7,573 nucleotides of DNA. Source: Candidatus Kaiserbacteria bacterium (GTDB lineage Bacteria > Patescibacteria > Paceibacteria > UBA9973 > UBA2100). Numbering within the stretch: position 1 is the stretch's first letter; every line of letters starts with the position of its first letter. Shown here in pieces: positions 1-6,389 of the stretch. The notes under the pieces are model-generated. The model saw nothing but the letters and a program-made list of their open reading frames with translations, was not told where the DNA came from and ran no database searches. The stretch is taken from assembly GCA_002401495.1 (NCBI GenBank), contig NVTG01000004.1, forward strand, positions 1-7,573, written 5' to 3'. The position numbers and the translations under genes are program-made.

Positions 1-1159
1 GCTGCAAGGGGCGGTGCGTGGTGCCTATCAGGATTTTCTGGCACGTGATCGCCATCCACTGCTGGCCCTGTTCTTTGAACTGACCCCGCGCGATGTCGAC
101 GTCAACGTTCATCCCGGCAAGACCGAGGTCCGCTTCCGCGATCCCGGGCTGGTGCGCGGATTGATTGTCGGTGCGCTGAAACATGCGCTGGCCGGGGCCG
201 GGCATCGCGCCTCAACAACGGTGGCCGACATGGCCCTGGGCGCTGTGCGCCGCGAAGGTGAGGGACCCTCACTTCCTTATGGCGGCGGTGCGCGCACCGG
301 AAGTGGTGGCGGGTTTAACATCGGACAATATCAGCCCAGCGTGCCGGGCCACGCAGCCATTGAACGTGACTATGCCGCCCAGTCCCCGGTGGAAAACCCC
401 GGAAACTATGGCGGTCTGTTTGATCGTGGACGTGAGTTCGGCGGGAATGGTAGCGCTAACATCGCGGGTGGCGAGGGCGGCTTTGCTGCGGCCGCAGCAG
501 CAGCCCTGTCTGGGGGATATGACGCCGCCGCGCCATCGGCGCGCATTGATAACATCGCGGATGAAGGCAAGTTTGTGGATCATCCCCTGGGGGCGGCGCG
601 CGGGCAGGTGCATGCCAACTACATCATCGCCCAGACCCGCGATGGTCTGGTGATTGTTGATCAGCATGCCGCACATGAACGCATTGTCTATGAGCGCATG
701 AAGGCCGATCTGGCCGAAAGCGGTGTAAAGAGACAAGGGCTTTTGCTGCCCGAGGTCGTCGAACTTGACGAGGCATCCGCAGATCGCATTGCAGAGCGGG
801 CCGAGGAATTCGCCGAGCTTGGTCTGGTGATCGAGCCGTTTGGCCCCGGTGCGATTGTTGTCCGTGAAGTGCCCGCCATGCTGGGCAAGGTTGATGTCAG
901 CGCACTTGTGCGTGACATGGCCGATGAAATTGCCGAACTGGGGCAGGGCATGGCACTGAAAGATCGGTTGATGTATGTCTGCGCCACCATGGCGTGCCAT
1001 GGATCGGTGCGATCTGGGCGCAAGCTTAATGCCGATGAAATGAATGCGCTGTTGCGCCAGATGGAAGCCACCCCGCATTCCGGGCAGTGCAACCATGGCC
1101 GGCCGACCTATGTCGAACTGAAACTAAATGACATCGAAAAGATGTTCGGGCGCAGGTAG
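1..1159 (+). CDS. mutL: DNA mismatch repair protein MutL, 3' part (5' end lies outside the window)
   Basis: MutL couples MutS mismatch recognition to strand cutting. The reading frame is open from base 2, so the ATPase domain is off-window. What remains starts in the transducer domain with the hallmark [13 protein letters not shown] (about bases 92-130), where the Lys contacts ATP in MutL. An Ala/Gly-rich low-complexity linker follows (about 190-590), then the C-terminal dimerisation/endonuclease domain. That domain carries the metal-binding motif [12 protein letters not shown] (659-694), matching DQHA-x2-E-x4-E, plus ACH (992-1000) and CNHGRP (1088-1105). This is the set expected of nicking MutL proteins in bacteria without MutH-directed repair. 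QGLLLP (734-751) matches the known beta-clamp-binding motif of MutL. The frame is intact to the TAG at 1157-1159. A small GNAT gene follows 8 nt later. Family identity is firm; nicking activity is inferred from motifs. Confidence 0.96.
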   Translation, partial: LQGAVRGAYQDFLARDRHPLLALFFELTPRDVDVNVHPGKTEVRFRDPGLVRGLIVGALKHALAGAGHRASTTVADMALGAVRREGEGPSLPYGGGARTGSGGGFNIGQYQPSVPGHAAIERDYAAQSPVENPGNYGGLFDRGREFGGNGSANIAGGEGGFAAAAAAALSGGYDAAAPSARIDNIADEGKFVDHPLGAARGQVHANYIIAQTRDGLVIVDQHAAHERIVYERMKADLAESGVKRQGLLLPEVVELDEASADRIAERAEEFAELGLVIEPFGPGAIVVREVPAMLGKVDVSALVRDMADEIAELGQGMALKDRLMYVCATMACHGSVRSGRKLNADEMNALLRQMEATPHSGQCNHGRPTYVELKLNDIEKMFGRR

Positions 1160-1164
1160 GAAAG
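1154..1164 (+). promoter_or_regulatory. Ribosome binding site of the GNAT gene, overlapping the mutL stop codon
   Basis: AGGTAGGAAAG contains the mutL TAG stop (1157-1159). Its AGGA core ends 6 nt before the ATG at 1168. A strong Shine-Dalgarno placed inside the end of the upstream gene suggests translational coupling and one mutL-GNAT transcript. It also fixes the ATG at 1168 as the start. Confidence 0.7.
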
Positions 1165-1167
1165 CAG

Positions 1168-1683
1168 ATGGCTGGTATCACGGTTCATATTGCCACCCCC
1201 GACGATGCACCCGCAGTAAGCGCCTTGTTTGTGCGCTCCTATTCGGCGCTTCTGGTCGATGACTATGCGCCCGAAATCCTTGAGCGCGGCATGGCCTTTC
1301 TGGCAAAGGCCAGCCCGGATCTTCTGGCGTCCGGGACCTATTATCTGGCCAGGGCCGAAACCGGCGACGTCGTTGGAGCCGGGGGCTGGACGGCAGTGCG
1401 ACCGGGCAGCAAGGACGGTGATGTTCAATCGGGGCTGGCCCATGTTCGGCATTTCGCGGTCGATCCGGCATATGCCCGCGGGGGTATCGCCAGTATGCTT
1501 TTTGATCGGTGCGTGCGCGATGCCAAGGCGTCCGAGAATGTCACACGTTTTGAATGCTATTCCACACTTTCGGCCAGACGGTTCTATGAATCGCGGGGTT
1601 TTCGGGTCATTGGCGATTTCGCAGCACCCTTTGCCCCGGATTTCACCTTTCCGAGCCTGCATATGGTTTGCGACCTCGATTAA
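1168..1683 (+). CDS. GNAT-family N-acetyltransferase (171 aa)
   Basis: This is a single-domain, soluble acetyltransferase expected to move an acetyl group from acetyl-CoA to an amine; the substrate cannot be read from the sequence. The GNAT fold is visible in order: an N-terminal strand and helix (residues 5-30), a central strand pair (about 57-76), then motif A. Motif A is the strand HVRHFAVDP followed by ARGGIAS (residues 103-109), the R-x-x-G-x-A pyrophosphate loop. Motif B follows with ARRFYESRGF (136-145), including the usual Tyr and Gly-Phe turn. Length is typical. The ATG at 1168 is well supported by the Shine-Dalgarno just upstream. It sits 8 nt behind mutL and is probably in its operon, but nothing links it to mismatch repair. 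Its TAA stop (1681-1683) overlaps the stop codon of the convergent gene on the other strand. Confidence 0.87.
   Translation: MAGITVHIATPDDAPAVSALFVRSYSALLVDDYAPEILERGMAFLAKASPDLLASGTYYLARAETGDVVGAGGWTAVRPGSKDGDVQSGLAHVRHFAVDPAYARGGIASMLFDRCVRDAKASENVTRFECYSTLSARRFYESRGFRVIGDFAAPFAPDFTFPSLHMVCDLD
1680..1683. other. TTAA palindrome forming both convergent stop codons
   Basis: The GNAT gene ends with TAA at 1681-1683 on the plus strand. The pseudo-receiver/pentapeptide gene ends with TAA at 1682-1680 on the minus strand. The four bases TTAA read the same on both strands, so the two genes share stop-codon bases with no intergenic space and no room for a terminator between them. Confidence 0.9.
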
Positions 1684-3104
1684 TCACGCAGTTTAAGGTC
1701 ACGGGGCAGGCGGGTATTGGCATTCACACGTGCGCGCTGGATCTGTTCGGCAAACAGGCCCCGTGTGCCGCTCAGGTCCGCATCACGGAAATCGGCACCC
1801 GCAAGATTGGTACCGCTCAGATCGCAGTTGGGCAGCCTTAACCCGCGAAAGTTGGCGTTTGACAGATCAGAACCTAAAAACACCGTGTTGTGCATCATCG
1901 CCTTGTTAAAGCGTGCCCCGGAAAGGCGGCTTGCAGCCAGATTGGCGTTATCAAGATTGCTTTCAACGAAGTCGGCGGCAATCAGGTTGCAACGGCGCAG
2001 AACCGCATCTTTGCAATTGGCGCGCTGAAAACTGGCATAGGGCAGGCCACAGCGACTAAGATCAATGCCTTCAAGCTCCGCCTCGCGCAGATCGGCATGT
2101 TCGATTGACATGACCGTTCCTTCACGCCCACCGGTATCGACCCATAGCTTGTGACTGATCAGGGCTGCATGCAGATCAATTTCGACAAGCTCTTCATCTT
2201 GCTCGACAATCGTGTCTTCGGCGTCAATTTCCTGTGCGGGCGCTTCTGAAGGTTTGCTTTCGGTCTGCGGGGTCGCGGTGGGCAGGGCCTCTTTCGCTGA
2301 TTGCAGGGCTTCCAAGTTCTGCGCGCCTGTACGTTTGTCGCGCGTGGTTGGCACACCGACAAGCTCGCCGTCATCAAACGTCTGTCCCGCGCCATTCAGG
2401 CGTGGCCGGGATGCGGCGATATCAAGGTTTGTCGTCGTTCCAACCACAGGGGATGACGGGGATGAAGGAGATGATTTCGGCAATCTTGTGCGTGTTGCCG
2501 GGCCAGCGGTGCCCTTTTCTGATTTTTCCGGTACGTCCTTGCTGTTGGATAGCTCGGCGGCGGGGGCTGCTGGTTTTTTGGTAGTATCGGGTTTAGCGGG
2601 TTTATCGGGTTCTTTTGCTGTTGGCGCCGGTTCGTCGGTTTTTGCAATGTCCTGCGCGCGGGCCCGACCGAAATAGTTTTCTTCAAACACAAAGCGTCTG
2701 GGCTTTTTCAGAACGGCTTCAATGATCTTTGTCAGACGCTGGGGATCGACAGGCTGGCGGAAAACGCCCTCTATCCCGGCATCGACGGCATCACGCATGC
2801 CGCGCCGGTCAAGTTTTGGTGCCCCCAACAAAATCGGCACAATGCGTCCGTATGGATTGTCACTGGTTGCGGCATCGCGAATGGCACGAATGGTTGAGAT
2901 ACCCCGAATGCCATCAAGATAAAGACCGATCAACACGATGTCGGGTTTGAGTTCCAGGACCAGCTCGACCGTGCGTTCACGGTCGTCACAATCAACAAAC
3001 TTGCCAAAGCCAAGCGGTTCCACAGCAGCACGCGCAGCACTGATATTGCGTTCGCTGTAGTCCGCATACAGGATCGTCTTTTTCTTGTTGTCATGGCTGA
3101 CCAT
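1680..3104 (-). CDS. Degenerate receiver domain fused to 23 pentapeptide repeats (474 aa), third gene of the stator operon
   Basis: No characterised homologue is recognised. Residues 7-129 have the CheY-like alternation, but the key positions are changed. The usual acidic pair is Asp-Tyr (YADYSE), the phosphoacceptor Asp is Gly60 (PDIVLIGLYLDG), the Thr/Ser is Gly94 (PILLGAP) and the Lys is Gln117 (FRQPVDP). Residues 140-310 form a Pro/Ser/Lys/Ala-rich linker that turns acidic near its end. HKLWVDTGGREG (318-329) leads into 23 uninterrupted pentapeptides (336-450), of the form A(D/N)LxX with Leu/Phe at the centre, predicting a right-handed beta-helix of nearly six coils. There is no signal peptide or membrane segment, so it is cytoplasmic. 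The ATG at 3104 is chosen because AGAAGGGGG lies 11 nt upstream. A TTG at 3143 would add 13 residues but has no Shine-Dalgarno. It starts 62 nt after motB; a role in motor function is inferred from that alone. Confidence 0.87.
   Translation of the reverse strand: MVSHDNKKKTILYADYSERNISAARAAVEPLGFGKFVDCDDRERTVELVLELKPDIVLIGLYLDGIRGISTIRAIRDAATSDNPYGRIVPILLGAPKLDRRGMRDAVDAGIEGVFRQPVDPQRLTKIIEAVLKKPRRFVFEENYFGRARAQDIAKTDEPAPTAKEPDKPAKPDTTKKPAAPAAELSNSKDVPEKSEKGTAGPATRTRLPKSSPSSPSSPVVGTTTNLDIAASRPRLNGAGQTFDDGELVGVPTTRDKRTGAQNLEALQSAKEALPTATPQTESKPSEAPAQEIDAEDTIVEQDEELVEIDLHAALISHKLWVDTGGREGTVMSIEHADLREAELEGIDLSRCGLPYASFQRANCKDAVLRRCNLIAADFVESNLDNANLAASRLSGARFNKAMMHNTVFLGSDLSNANFRGLRLPNCDLSGTNLAGADFRDADLSGTRGLFAEQIQRARVNANTRLPRDLKLRD
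1755..2099 (-). other. Pentapeptide-repeat region, 23 consecutive units
   Basis: The units run in phase without interruption from HADLR to GTRGL. Most have Leu or Phe at the central position and a small residue (Ala, Cys, Ser, Thr) two places earlier, the pattern of a right-handed quadrilateral beta-helix. Such domains bind proteins, and in the Qnr/MfpA family they mimic DNA. The target here is unknown. Confidence 0.85.
2449..2475. repeat. Three tandem 9-nt units in the linker, encoding SSP x3
   Basis: On the plus strand the units are GGGGATGAC, GGGGATGAA and GGAGATGAT. The minus-strand gene reads them in frame as SSPSSPSSP. Because the unit is a multiple of three, copy-number change would alter linker length without a frameshift. 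Confidence 0.7.
2585..2611. repeat. Three tandem 9-nt units in the linker, encoding KPD-KPA-KPD
   Basis: On the plus strand the units are TATCGGGTT, TAGCGGGTT and TATCGGGTT. Units one and three are identical and unit two differs at one base. The minus-strand gene reads them in frame as KPDKPAKPD, part of a Lys/Pro-rich spacer after the pseudo-receiver. Confidence 0.75.
2718..3086 (-). other. Pseudo-receiver domain lacking the phosphorylation site
   Basis: This stretch encodes residues 7-129 of the fusion protein. Gly60 is encoded by GGT (minus strand, 2927-2925) where receivers have the phospho-accepting Asp. Gly94 (2825-2823) replaces the switch Thr/Ser, and Gln117 (2756-2754) replaces the conserved Lys. 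The hydrophobic strands and the cis-Pro-like QP remain, so the fold is probably kept while phosphorylation is lost. Confidence 0.75.
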
Positions 3105-3115
3105 GATGCGCGATG

Positions 3116-3124
3116 CCCCCTTCT
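3116..3124 (-). promoter_or_regulatory. Ribosome binding site deciding the start of the pseudo-receiver gene
   Basis: AGAAGGGGG on the minus strand lies 11 nt before the ATG at 3104. The spacing is a little long, but no comparable purine run precedes the alternative TTG at 3143, so the ATG start is preferred. Confidence 0.5.
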
Positions 3125-3166
3125 CGCGGCAGGTTTTTGCCAAACAGTTCTGTGGACGGATCGCCC

Positions 3167-4120
3167 TCAGAGACCATCTGGAATGCTAAATGTACGGCGT
3201 CTTTCCGGTGCCGGATTGGTGCTTTGACTGTCGCCATTAACTGCGCCATCACCGCTGCCATTACCATTTCCTGTGCCAACGTCGCCTTCTGTCGGTGCCG
3301 GGCCTTGTCCGTCATTTGCCGCGCCGTTCGCACCCGCCTCATAGTTGGTGTCGACCATTTCAATGGTGATTTCGACTCGACGGTTCGTTGCGCGGCCTTC
3401 CGGGGTGTCGTTGGTATCAAGCGGGCGGCTGTCGCCGTATCCCTGGATTACCATGCGGCCCGGATCGGTGCCGTTCTGATCAATCAGGAAATGCAGAACA
3501 GACGTCGCACGTGCTGCCGACAAGTCCCAGTTTGATATATAGGGTGACGAAGCCGATACCGGAACATTGTCTGTATGCCCGGCGACCTGAATTTCGCCCT
3601 CGGTCTGGTTGATCACGGGGGCGACGCGATTAAGAATGGCGGCGAATTCCTGCGTCATGCCTGAAGAGCCGGACGGAAAGGCCAGTTCGTTGGGGAACCG
3701 CATTACAACTTCGCCATCAATGCGTTCAAGTCCGACTTGATCCTGAAGGCCCATATTGTCCAGAACGGAGCTTAGGGTTTCTTCAAGCGCCTCGGCCTTT
3801 TCTTCCTTGCTGTCCTTGTTCTGGTTCTCAACCTTTGGCGGATCGACGGGGGGAATTTCCGACACCACGCGCGGCGTATCTGGCGTCGGCGCCTTAAGCG
3901 ATTTGCCAACAATCGAACCATCAAGTTCGATCACGCCTGCCAGCTGGTCCTGTTGCGAGAACCCGAATGCGGCTTTAACCGACCCGGCAATCTGTTTATA
4001 GCGGATAACATCCATCTCGGCGAAGGTCAGCAAAAGCACAAACAGGACAAGCAGCAACGACATCAGATCGGCGAATGTCGCCATCCAAGCCGGTGCGCCT
4101 GCTGCGGGTTTCTTTGCCAT
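3167..4120 (-). CDS. motB: Flagellar motor stator protein MotB (PomB-like)
   Basis: MotB is the peptidoglycan-anchored half of the stator, the ion channel that drives the flagellar rotor. The short cytoplasmic N-terminus leads to one membrane helix (about residues 14-34) containing FADLMSLLLVLFVLL. Asp18 is the expected ion-carrying residue. The following EMDVIRYKQIAGSVKAAFGF is strikingly close to the same segment of Vibrio PomB, as I recall it, and includes the plug region. A charged, Pro-rich periplasmic linker (about 75-115) precedes an OmpA-like peptidoglycan-binding domain (about 133-255). That domain shows GHTDNVPVS (181-189), NWDLSAARA (197-205), GYGDSRP (227-233) and RATNRRVEI (243-251). 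An unusual Gly/Asn/Asp-rich tail of about 57 residues follows. The ATG at 4120 lies 47 nt after motA, with only a weak Shine-Dalgarno. Identity is firm; sodium rather than proton coupling is inferred. Confidence 0.96.
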   Translation of the reverse strand: MAKKPAAGAPAWMATFADLMSLLLVLFVLLLTFAEMDVIRYKQIAGSVKAAFGFSQQDQLAGVIELDGSIVGKSLKAPTPDTPRVVSEIPPVDPPKVENQNKDSKEEKAEALEETLSSVLDNMGLQDQVGLERIDGEVVMRFPNELAFPSGSSGMTQEFAAILNRVAPVINQTEGEIQVAGHTDNVPVSASSPYISNWDLSAARATSVLHFLIDQNGTDPGRMVIQGYGDSRPLDTNDTPEGRATNRRVEITIEMVDTNYEAGANGAANDGQGPAPTEGDVGTGNGNGSGDGAVNGDSQSTNPAPERRRTFSIPDGL

Positions 4121-4167
4121 GGCTTATGCCCAGCCTGTTGCCTGTTTGCTCGCGACCATCAAGATCA

Positions 4168-4938
4168 TCATTCTCCACCGCCGTCTTCGTCGGCCGGAAC
4201 GCCGCCCGGAAGGTAGGGGCCAAGGATTTCCTTCATGACCATCGGGCTCTGGCTGGCTTGAATCTGCACGACCGATTCAATGATCAGCTGTTTGGTGTTT
4301 TTGAGCCGGTCTACCTTAAGCGCGAGCTTGTCGGCAATCGGCAGCGCGATGAGGTTTGCCAGAACCGCACCATAAAACGTTGTCAGCATGGCGATCGCCA
4401 TCGCCGGGCCAATGGCGTCCGGGTCTGAAAGGTTGGCCAGCATCTGCACAAGACCAACCAGGGTGCCGATCATGCCAAAGGCTGGTGCGGTGTCGCCAAT
4501 GCCGCGAAACATCAATTCGCCAAGCTCGTCATTCTGGATGGATTTTTCCACCTCGCTTGAAATAGAGCTTCGGATCACTTCGCCACTGTGACCGTCCACA
4601 CACATGCGGATGCCACGGGCCATGATTTCATTGTCGATCTCGACATTCTCAAGACCAAGAAGGCCGTTCTTACGGACCAGTCCTGCAAGCTCAATCGCCT
4701 TCTCATAGATGGAAAGCGGATCTTCCTTGGGGTTCTTGAACGCAATACCAACACCGATCTTGAGCGACTTGATAACATCGCGCATCGGGAATTTGATCAG
4801 GGTTGCCGCGGCTGTTCCGCCAAAAACCACCATGACTGATGGAGCATCGACAAATGAATCAAGGCTGCCGCCCATCAAGATGGCGCCAAAAATAACGCCC
4901 ATCCCGGCGATAATTCCAATAAGTGTCGCTATATCCAT
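4168..4938 (-). CDS. motA: Flagellar motor stator protein MotA (PomA-like)
   Basis: MotA is the inner-membrane stator subunit whose cytoplasmic loop pushes on FliG. At 256 residues it matches the short PomA type (about 253) rather than the longer E. coli MotA (295). Four membrane helices are seen at about residues 4-24, 31-50, 152-172 and 179-202. The cytoplasmic loop keeps the torque-generating charges in VRKNGLLGLENVEIDN (Arg89, Lys90, Glu97, Glu100). The channel helices carry GDTAPAFGMIGTLVGLV (Pro152, Thr159) and GPAMAIAMLTTFYGA (Pro178, Thr186/187), matching PomA positions tied to sodium conduction. The gene ends in a tandem TGATGA. The ATG at 4938 is the first possible start, since an in-frame TAA lies 21 codon-phase bases upstream. 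No good Shine-Dalgarno is seen before it. It is the first gene of the motA-motB-pseudo-receiver operon. Confidence 0.97.
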   Translation of the reverse strand: MDIATLIGIIAGMGVIFGAILMGGSLDSFVDAPSVMVVFGGTAAATLIKFPMRDVIKSLKIGVGIAFKNPKEDPLSIYEKAIELAGLVRKNGLLGLENVEIDNEIMARGIRMCVDGHSGEVIRSSISSEVEKSIQNDELGELMFRGIGDTAPAFGMIGTLVGLVQMLANLSDPDAIGPAMAIAMLTTFYGAVLANLIALPIADKLALKVDRLKNTKQLIIESVVQIQASQSPMVMKEILGPYLPGGVPADEDGGGE

Positions 4939-5234
4939 ATCGGTTTTTGGTATCCGGCCTTAAAACAAATTCCTCAAACGTGTCCTTAACGCATGACGGC
5001 GGGCAACACGTGACGGGTCATAACTAATCGGTTGTCTGACAGCCATGCGGATAAAAACGGACTGCATGGAATGCTACCAGATGGAAATCAAACGCGGACT
5101 ACACTCCTGAAATTGGGTTTGCGTTACCGGTTTTCCATACGTTCGGGGCAACTTCCTGTGCACAAACATAAAAAGTGTCACGCACGCGGCACCCCGAATT
5201 GCAAAATTATGGCGTTGGTCCCCCCTTTGCCATG

Positions 5235-5250
5235 CATTTAGGGTTAAATG
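5235..5250. repeat. Perfect inverted repeat CATTTA-GGGT-TAAATG
   Basis: Two 6-nt arms are exact complements around a 4-nt centre, about 300 nt upstream of the motA start. The size and AT-rich arms fit an operator for a dimeric regulator. It contains TTAACC-like half-site sequence but not the full spaced CtrA motif. Function is unproven. Confidence 0.4.
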
Positions 5251-5355
5251 TTTGTTGCCAGACTTTCGTATGGTTCTCAACCCCACCCTAAGAATAACAG
5301 GTTGTCTTTCCTAGGTTTGCACTGTTTGCTTTTACACGTTGGCTACGCTCAAGAA

Positions 5356-5371
5356 CAGGACTGGAATCCTG
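5356..5371 (-). terminator. Weak candidate terminator hairpin after the YitH-like gene
   Basis: CAGGA and TCCTG can form a 5-bp stem around a 6-nt loop, about 36 nt past the stop at 5407. On the minus strand the stem is followed by TTCTT, not a true T run. It may slow transcription but is a poor intrinsic terminator. Confidence 0.2.
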
Positions 5372-5406
5372 ACATATTCTGATATTTGAGTGGCTTGTCT
5401 GGCAAA

Positions 5407-6258
5407 TTAACCCAGCTCAAACGATGAAATCCCGAAGATGTTATCGAGATCCAGTTCGGGTGCCGGGCCCTTATACATCCGTGCAGTTTCAAACTCCTGC
5501 ACCATGCCGTGCATCTTGGCCAGGTCGACGGCAGCCTGATTGGGTTCGGGTACATCAAGATAGACCTTGCTGCCTTGATCAGAACGACTTTGCAAAAGGG
5601 CACCAAACAGGGTTTTGGCATCTTTGGCATCCTGTGCGAATAGCGGGCCGATCTTGTGGCCCTCAAGACATGGTCGAATAACGCCATAACCACGAATACC
5701 CATCGGGCCCTTGAGGGCGAGGGCAGTGTGCTTGGCGTTCCCGATCCAGCCGCGCAAGAAGTTCAGGCGGCTTTCCGGAAACAGGTTACAGGTCTGTTCG
5801 AATGCATCGACAATGGCGATGTCATTAATTTCAAGCGTGATCAGATCATCAGGGATGTCGACATCGGTCTCTACCACGCCGCCGAACCGGATGTTGCGAT
5901 GGGCAAACTCAAAACCGGATTTGCGATAATTGTCCTGCTGATCGACCACACCATCAAGGCCAACGGTCTTCAGAACGCTGTCTTCAAGCACCGTTTGCCA
6001 CAACCGATAGCCAAGACCCGATCCGCGACGGTCCGGGCGGCAGATGTAAAAACCGACAAACCCGAAGTCCGAGCTGTACTGAACCGCTGATATCACAGCC
6101 GCCAGTCCCTGCTTGTCAAACGCGCCCCAGAACCCTTCGGTATCGGTGTTGAAAAACACCTCTGCATCATGAATGCCGGGGTTCCAGCCTTCTTTGGCAG
6201 CCCAGTCAACGGCAACGGGAAACTCGAATGATTTAAGACGGCGGATCTTGTCAGGCAT
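5407..6258 (-). CDS. Two-domain GNAT acetyltransferase, YitH-like (283 aa)
   Basis: The first half is a GNAT domain. It opens with the WAAKEGWNPG stretch typical of this subfamily (about residues 19-28) and the acidic-aromatic GFWGAF region. Next come FVGFYICRPDRRGSGLG (67-83), whose RRGSGLG is the acetyl-CoA pyrophosphate loop. The second half resembles the C-terminal domain found in YitH-type proteins (Acetyltransf_18), with GYGVIRP and IGPLFAQD (about 190-210), DVPEPN (235-240) and FETARMYKG near the end. The substrate is unknown. I prefer the ATG at 6258: a TTG at 6285 would add nine residues but has no Shine-Dalgarno, while GGAAG lies a little far upstream of the ATG. It is divergent from the siderophore-interacting gene and 468 nt upstream of motA, so it is probably a single-gene unit. 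Its own promoter is not clear. Confidence 0.87.
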   Translation of the reverse strand: MPDKIRRLKSFEFPVAVDWAAKEGWNPGIHDAEVFFNTDTEGFWGAFDKQGLAAVISAVQYSSDFGFVGFYICRPDRRGSGLGYRLWQTVLEDSVLKTVGLDGVVDQQDNYRKSGFEFAHRNIRFGGVVETDVDIPDDLITLEINDIAIVDAFEQTCNLFPESRLNFLRGWIGNAKHTALALKGPMGIRGYGVIRPCLEGHKIGPLFAQDAKDAKTLFGALLQSRSDQGSKVYLDVPEPNQAAVDLAKMHGMVQEFETARMYKGPAPELDLDNIFGISSFELG

Positions 6259-6359
6259 CGCTTTTTTCAGACTTCCGGTAATCAATAAATGTCGGGCTTA
6301 CCGCGCGGGGGCGGGGCAAGCACAGGTGACAAACATCTAGCACGGGCCGGCAAAATCAA

Positions 6360-6389
6360 TGATAATTTTTATTGAGAATGCATATCATT
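6360..6389. promoter_or_regulatory. Tandem Fur-box-like operators
   Basis: TGATAATTTTTATTG (6360-6374) and TGAGAATGCATATCA (6373-6387) each match the 7-1-7 Fur consensus TGATAATnATTATCA at 11 of 14 positions by my hand count. They lie 13 nt apart, an arrangement known where Fur dimers bind overlapping sites. The longer form ATTGAGAATGCATATCATT (6371-6389) looks like classic Fur boxes of other proteobacteria. The next gene being an iron-siderophore reductase supports Fur, or a related iron regulator, as the binder. Confidence 0.7.

Larger units (their letters stand above)
4939..5406. other. 468-nt intergenic region upstream of motA
   Basis: This gap separates the minus-strand YitH-like gene from motA and must hold the stator promoter unless transcription reads through. 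I found no convincing sigma70, sigma54 or sigma28 promoter. It contains a perfect inverted repeat (5235-5250), a weak hairpin near the end of the upstream gene (5356-5371), and a direct repeat of TTTGC around 5316-5329. Reading frames inside it are short and unlike known proteins, so I call no gene. Confidence 0.6.

Noticed and set aside
490..530. Ala-rich run in MutL as a possible frameshift or foreign insertion
   Set aside because: The frame is intact on both sides, and variable low-complexity linkers are normal at this place in MutL.
269..1096. Long open frame (275 codons) on the minus strand inside mutL
   Set aside because: It lies wholly within a firm mutL frame. Its translation is rich in His, Arg and Cys with no recognisable motif, as expected for an antisense shadow of GC-rich coding DNA.
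3105..3143. TTG start at 3143 for the pseudo-receiver gene
   Set aside because: It lacks a Shine-Dalgarno, and the added residues are not part of the receiver fold. The ATG at 3104 has a purine-rich site upstream.
4951..4958. GCCGGATA on the minus strand, resembling a sigma28 -10 element (GCCGATAA)
   Set aside because: There is no TAAA-like -35 about 15 nt upstream, and the element sits too close to the motA ATG to leave a usable leader.
5235..5250. Possible CtrA site (TTAA-N7-TTAA) in the inverted repeat
   Set aside because: Only a TTAACC-like half site is present. The second TTAA is not at the required spacing.
5074..5286. 70-codon minus-strand open frame in the gap upstream of motA
   Set aside because: I recognise no family, see no clear ribosome binding site and find no supporting codon bias. 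A short frame like this is expected by chance.
6259..6285. TTG start at 6285 for the YitH-like gene
   Set aside because: No Shine-Dalgarno precedes it, and the extra nine residues add no domain sequence. The ATG at 6258 is adequate.
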